Positions 63,873 to 64,000 of a stretch of DNA of 64,000 bases are shown piece by piece. The notes below the pieces were generated by a model. The model did not search any database. It was not told the DNA's origin and saw nothing but the letters and a program-made list of their open reading frames with translations. The stretch covers positions 62,001 to 126,000 of the forward strand of contig CANKZQ010000005.1 in the NCBI GenBank assembly GCA_947488345.1. Reading direction: 5' to 3'. The first letter of the stretch is position 1; every line of letters starts with the position of its first letter. This DNA is from an uncultured Flavobacteriaceae bacterium. GTDB lineage: Bacteria > Bacteroidota > Bacteroidia > Flavobacteriales > Flavobacteriaceae. The position numbers and the translations under genes are program-made.

Positions 63873-64000
63873 TTATTCAGGGTTATAGTTTTTTAGGTAA
63901 TCAAGGTATTGATCACTAAAATTAATTTTGATTTCTACCCAAAGAGGTAAATGATCACTAGCCTGGAAAGTTTTCCACTGGTTGTAATATTTTTTAAGTG
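63873..64000 (-). CDS. Endonuclease/exonuclease/phosphatase family protein, C-terminal end
   Basis: Too short for the ORF track because the gene is cut by the window edge. Read on the minus strand, 41 codons and a stop give WKTFQASDHLPLWVEIKINF. The SDHLPLWVEI piece is the C-terminal SDHxP signature of the DNase-I-like (EEP) superfamily, a metal-dependent phosphodiesterase fold. The rest lies outside the window, so the substrate is unknown. Confidence 0.75.
   Translation of the reverse strand, partial: LKKYYNQWKTFQASDHLPLWVEIKINFSDQYLDYLKNYNPE

Overview
The window looks like the chromosome of a marine member of the Flavobacteriia (Bacteroidota). The DNA is AT-rich, start sites generally lack Shine-Dalgarno sequences, and many genes are preceded by a Bacteroidota-type -7 box (TAnnTTTG or close variants). 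It also carries hallmark genes of the group: a fused SecDF, lipoproteins with a Cys lipobox, a propeller/Y_Y_Y/LuxR regulator and a beta-1,3-glucan (laminarin-type) degradation locus. No rRNA, confident tRNA or CRISPR was seen.

Layout. (1) 1-18.5 kb is mostly housekeeping: secDF (cut by the window edge), fhs, an ECF sigma/anti-sigma/DUF4097 operon, mscL, tdk-alr, a DUF4254 pair, a DUF3089 hydrolase, an ArsC-like protein, DinB, a Na+/H+ antiporter, a gamma-synthase-type PLP enzyme, a MORN protein, two thioredoxin-fold proteins and anmK. (2) 18.5-30 kb, all on the minus strand, is a coherent neutral-lipid locus. It holds a WS/DGAT acyltransferase with a C-terminal SCP2-like domain, two alpha/beta hydrolases, one 1080-residue polypeptide joining PlsB-like acyltransferase, HAD phosphatase and PlsC, then GpsA, an amphipathic helical protein, a BTAD regulator and three paralogous phasin-like proteins. 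One of the three carries a histone-H1-like Lys/Ala tail and a helix-hairpin-helix end. Together these could make triacylglycerol or wax ester from DHAP and acyl-CoA, coat the droplets and tie them to the nucleoid. This is the strongest candidate here for an undescribed system.

(3) 30.2-53.5 kb, plus strand, is a beta-1,3-glucan locus without SusC/SusD. It has a membrane-tethered regulator, a clan GH-A enzyme apparently fused to an outer-membrane beta-barrel, two carbohydrate-binding lipoproteins, two GH16, two GH17 (one without a signal peptide), one GH30, two GPH-type sugar symporters and a GH149-type beta-1,3-oligoglucan phosphorylase. The model is surface or periplasmic hydrolysis, inner-membrane symport of oligosaccharides, and phosphorolysis in the cytoplasm.

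(4) 53.8 to about 61.5 kb is accessory DNA: a TTG-start lipoprotein, three degenerate copies of a tRNA-3'-end-like core about 167 bp apart, a tyrosine integrase, two small winged-helix or excisionase-like proteins, a replication-initiator-like protein behind a nest of inverted repeats, unknown genes and an SRAP (HMCES/YedK-type) protein. (5) The end carries two unknown genes, a cyclophilin-type lipoprotein and the C-terminus of an endonuclease/exonuclease/phosphatase protein.

All family calls come from reading motifs in the translations; no database search was run. Start codons were moved from the ORF track where a signal peptide, conserved N-terminus or promoter position indicated it.
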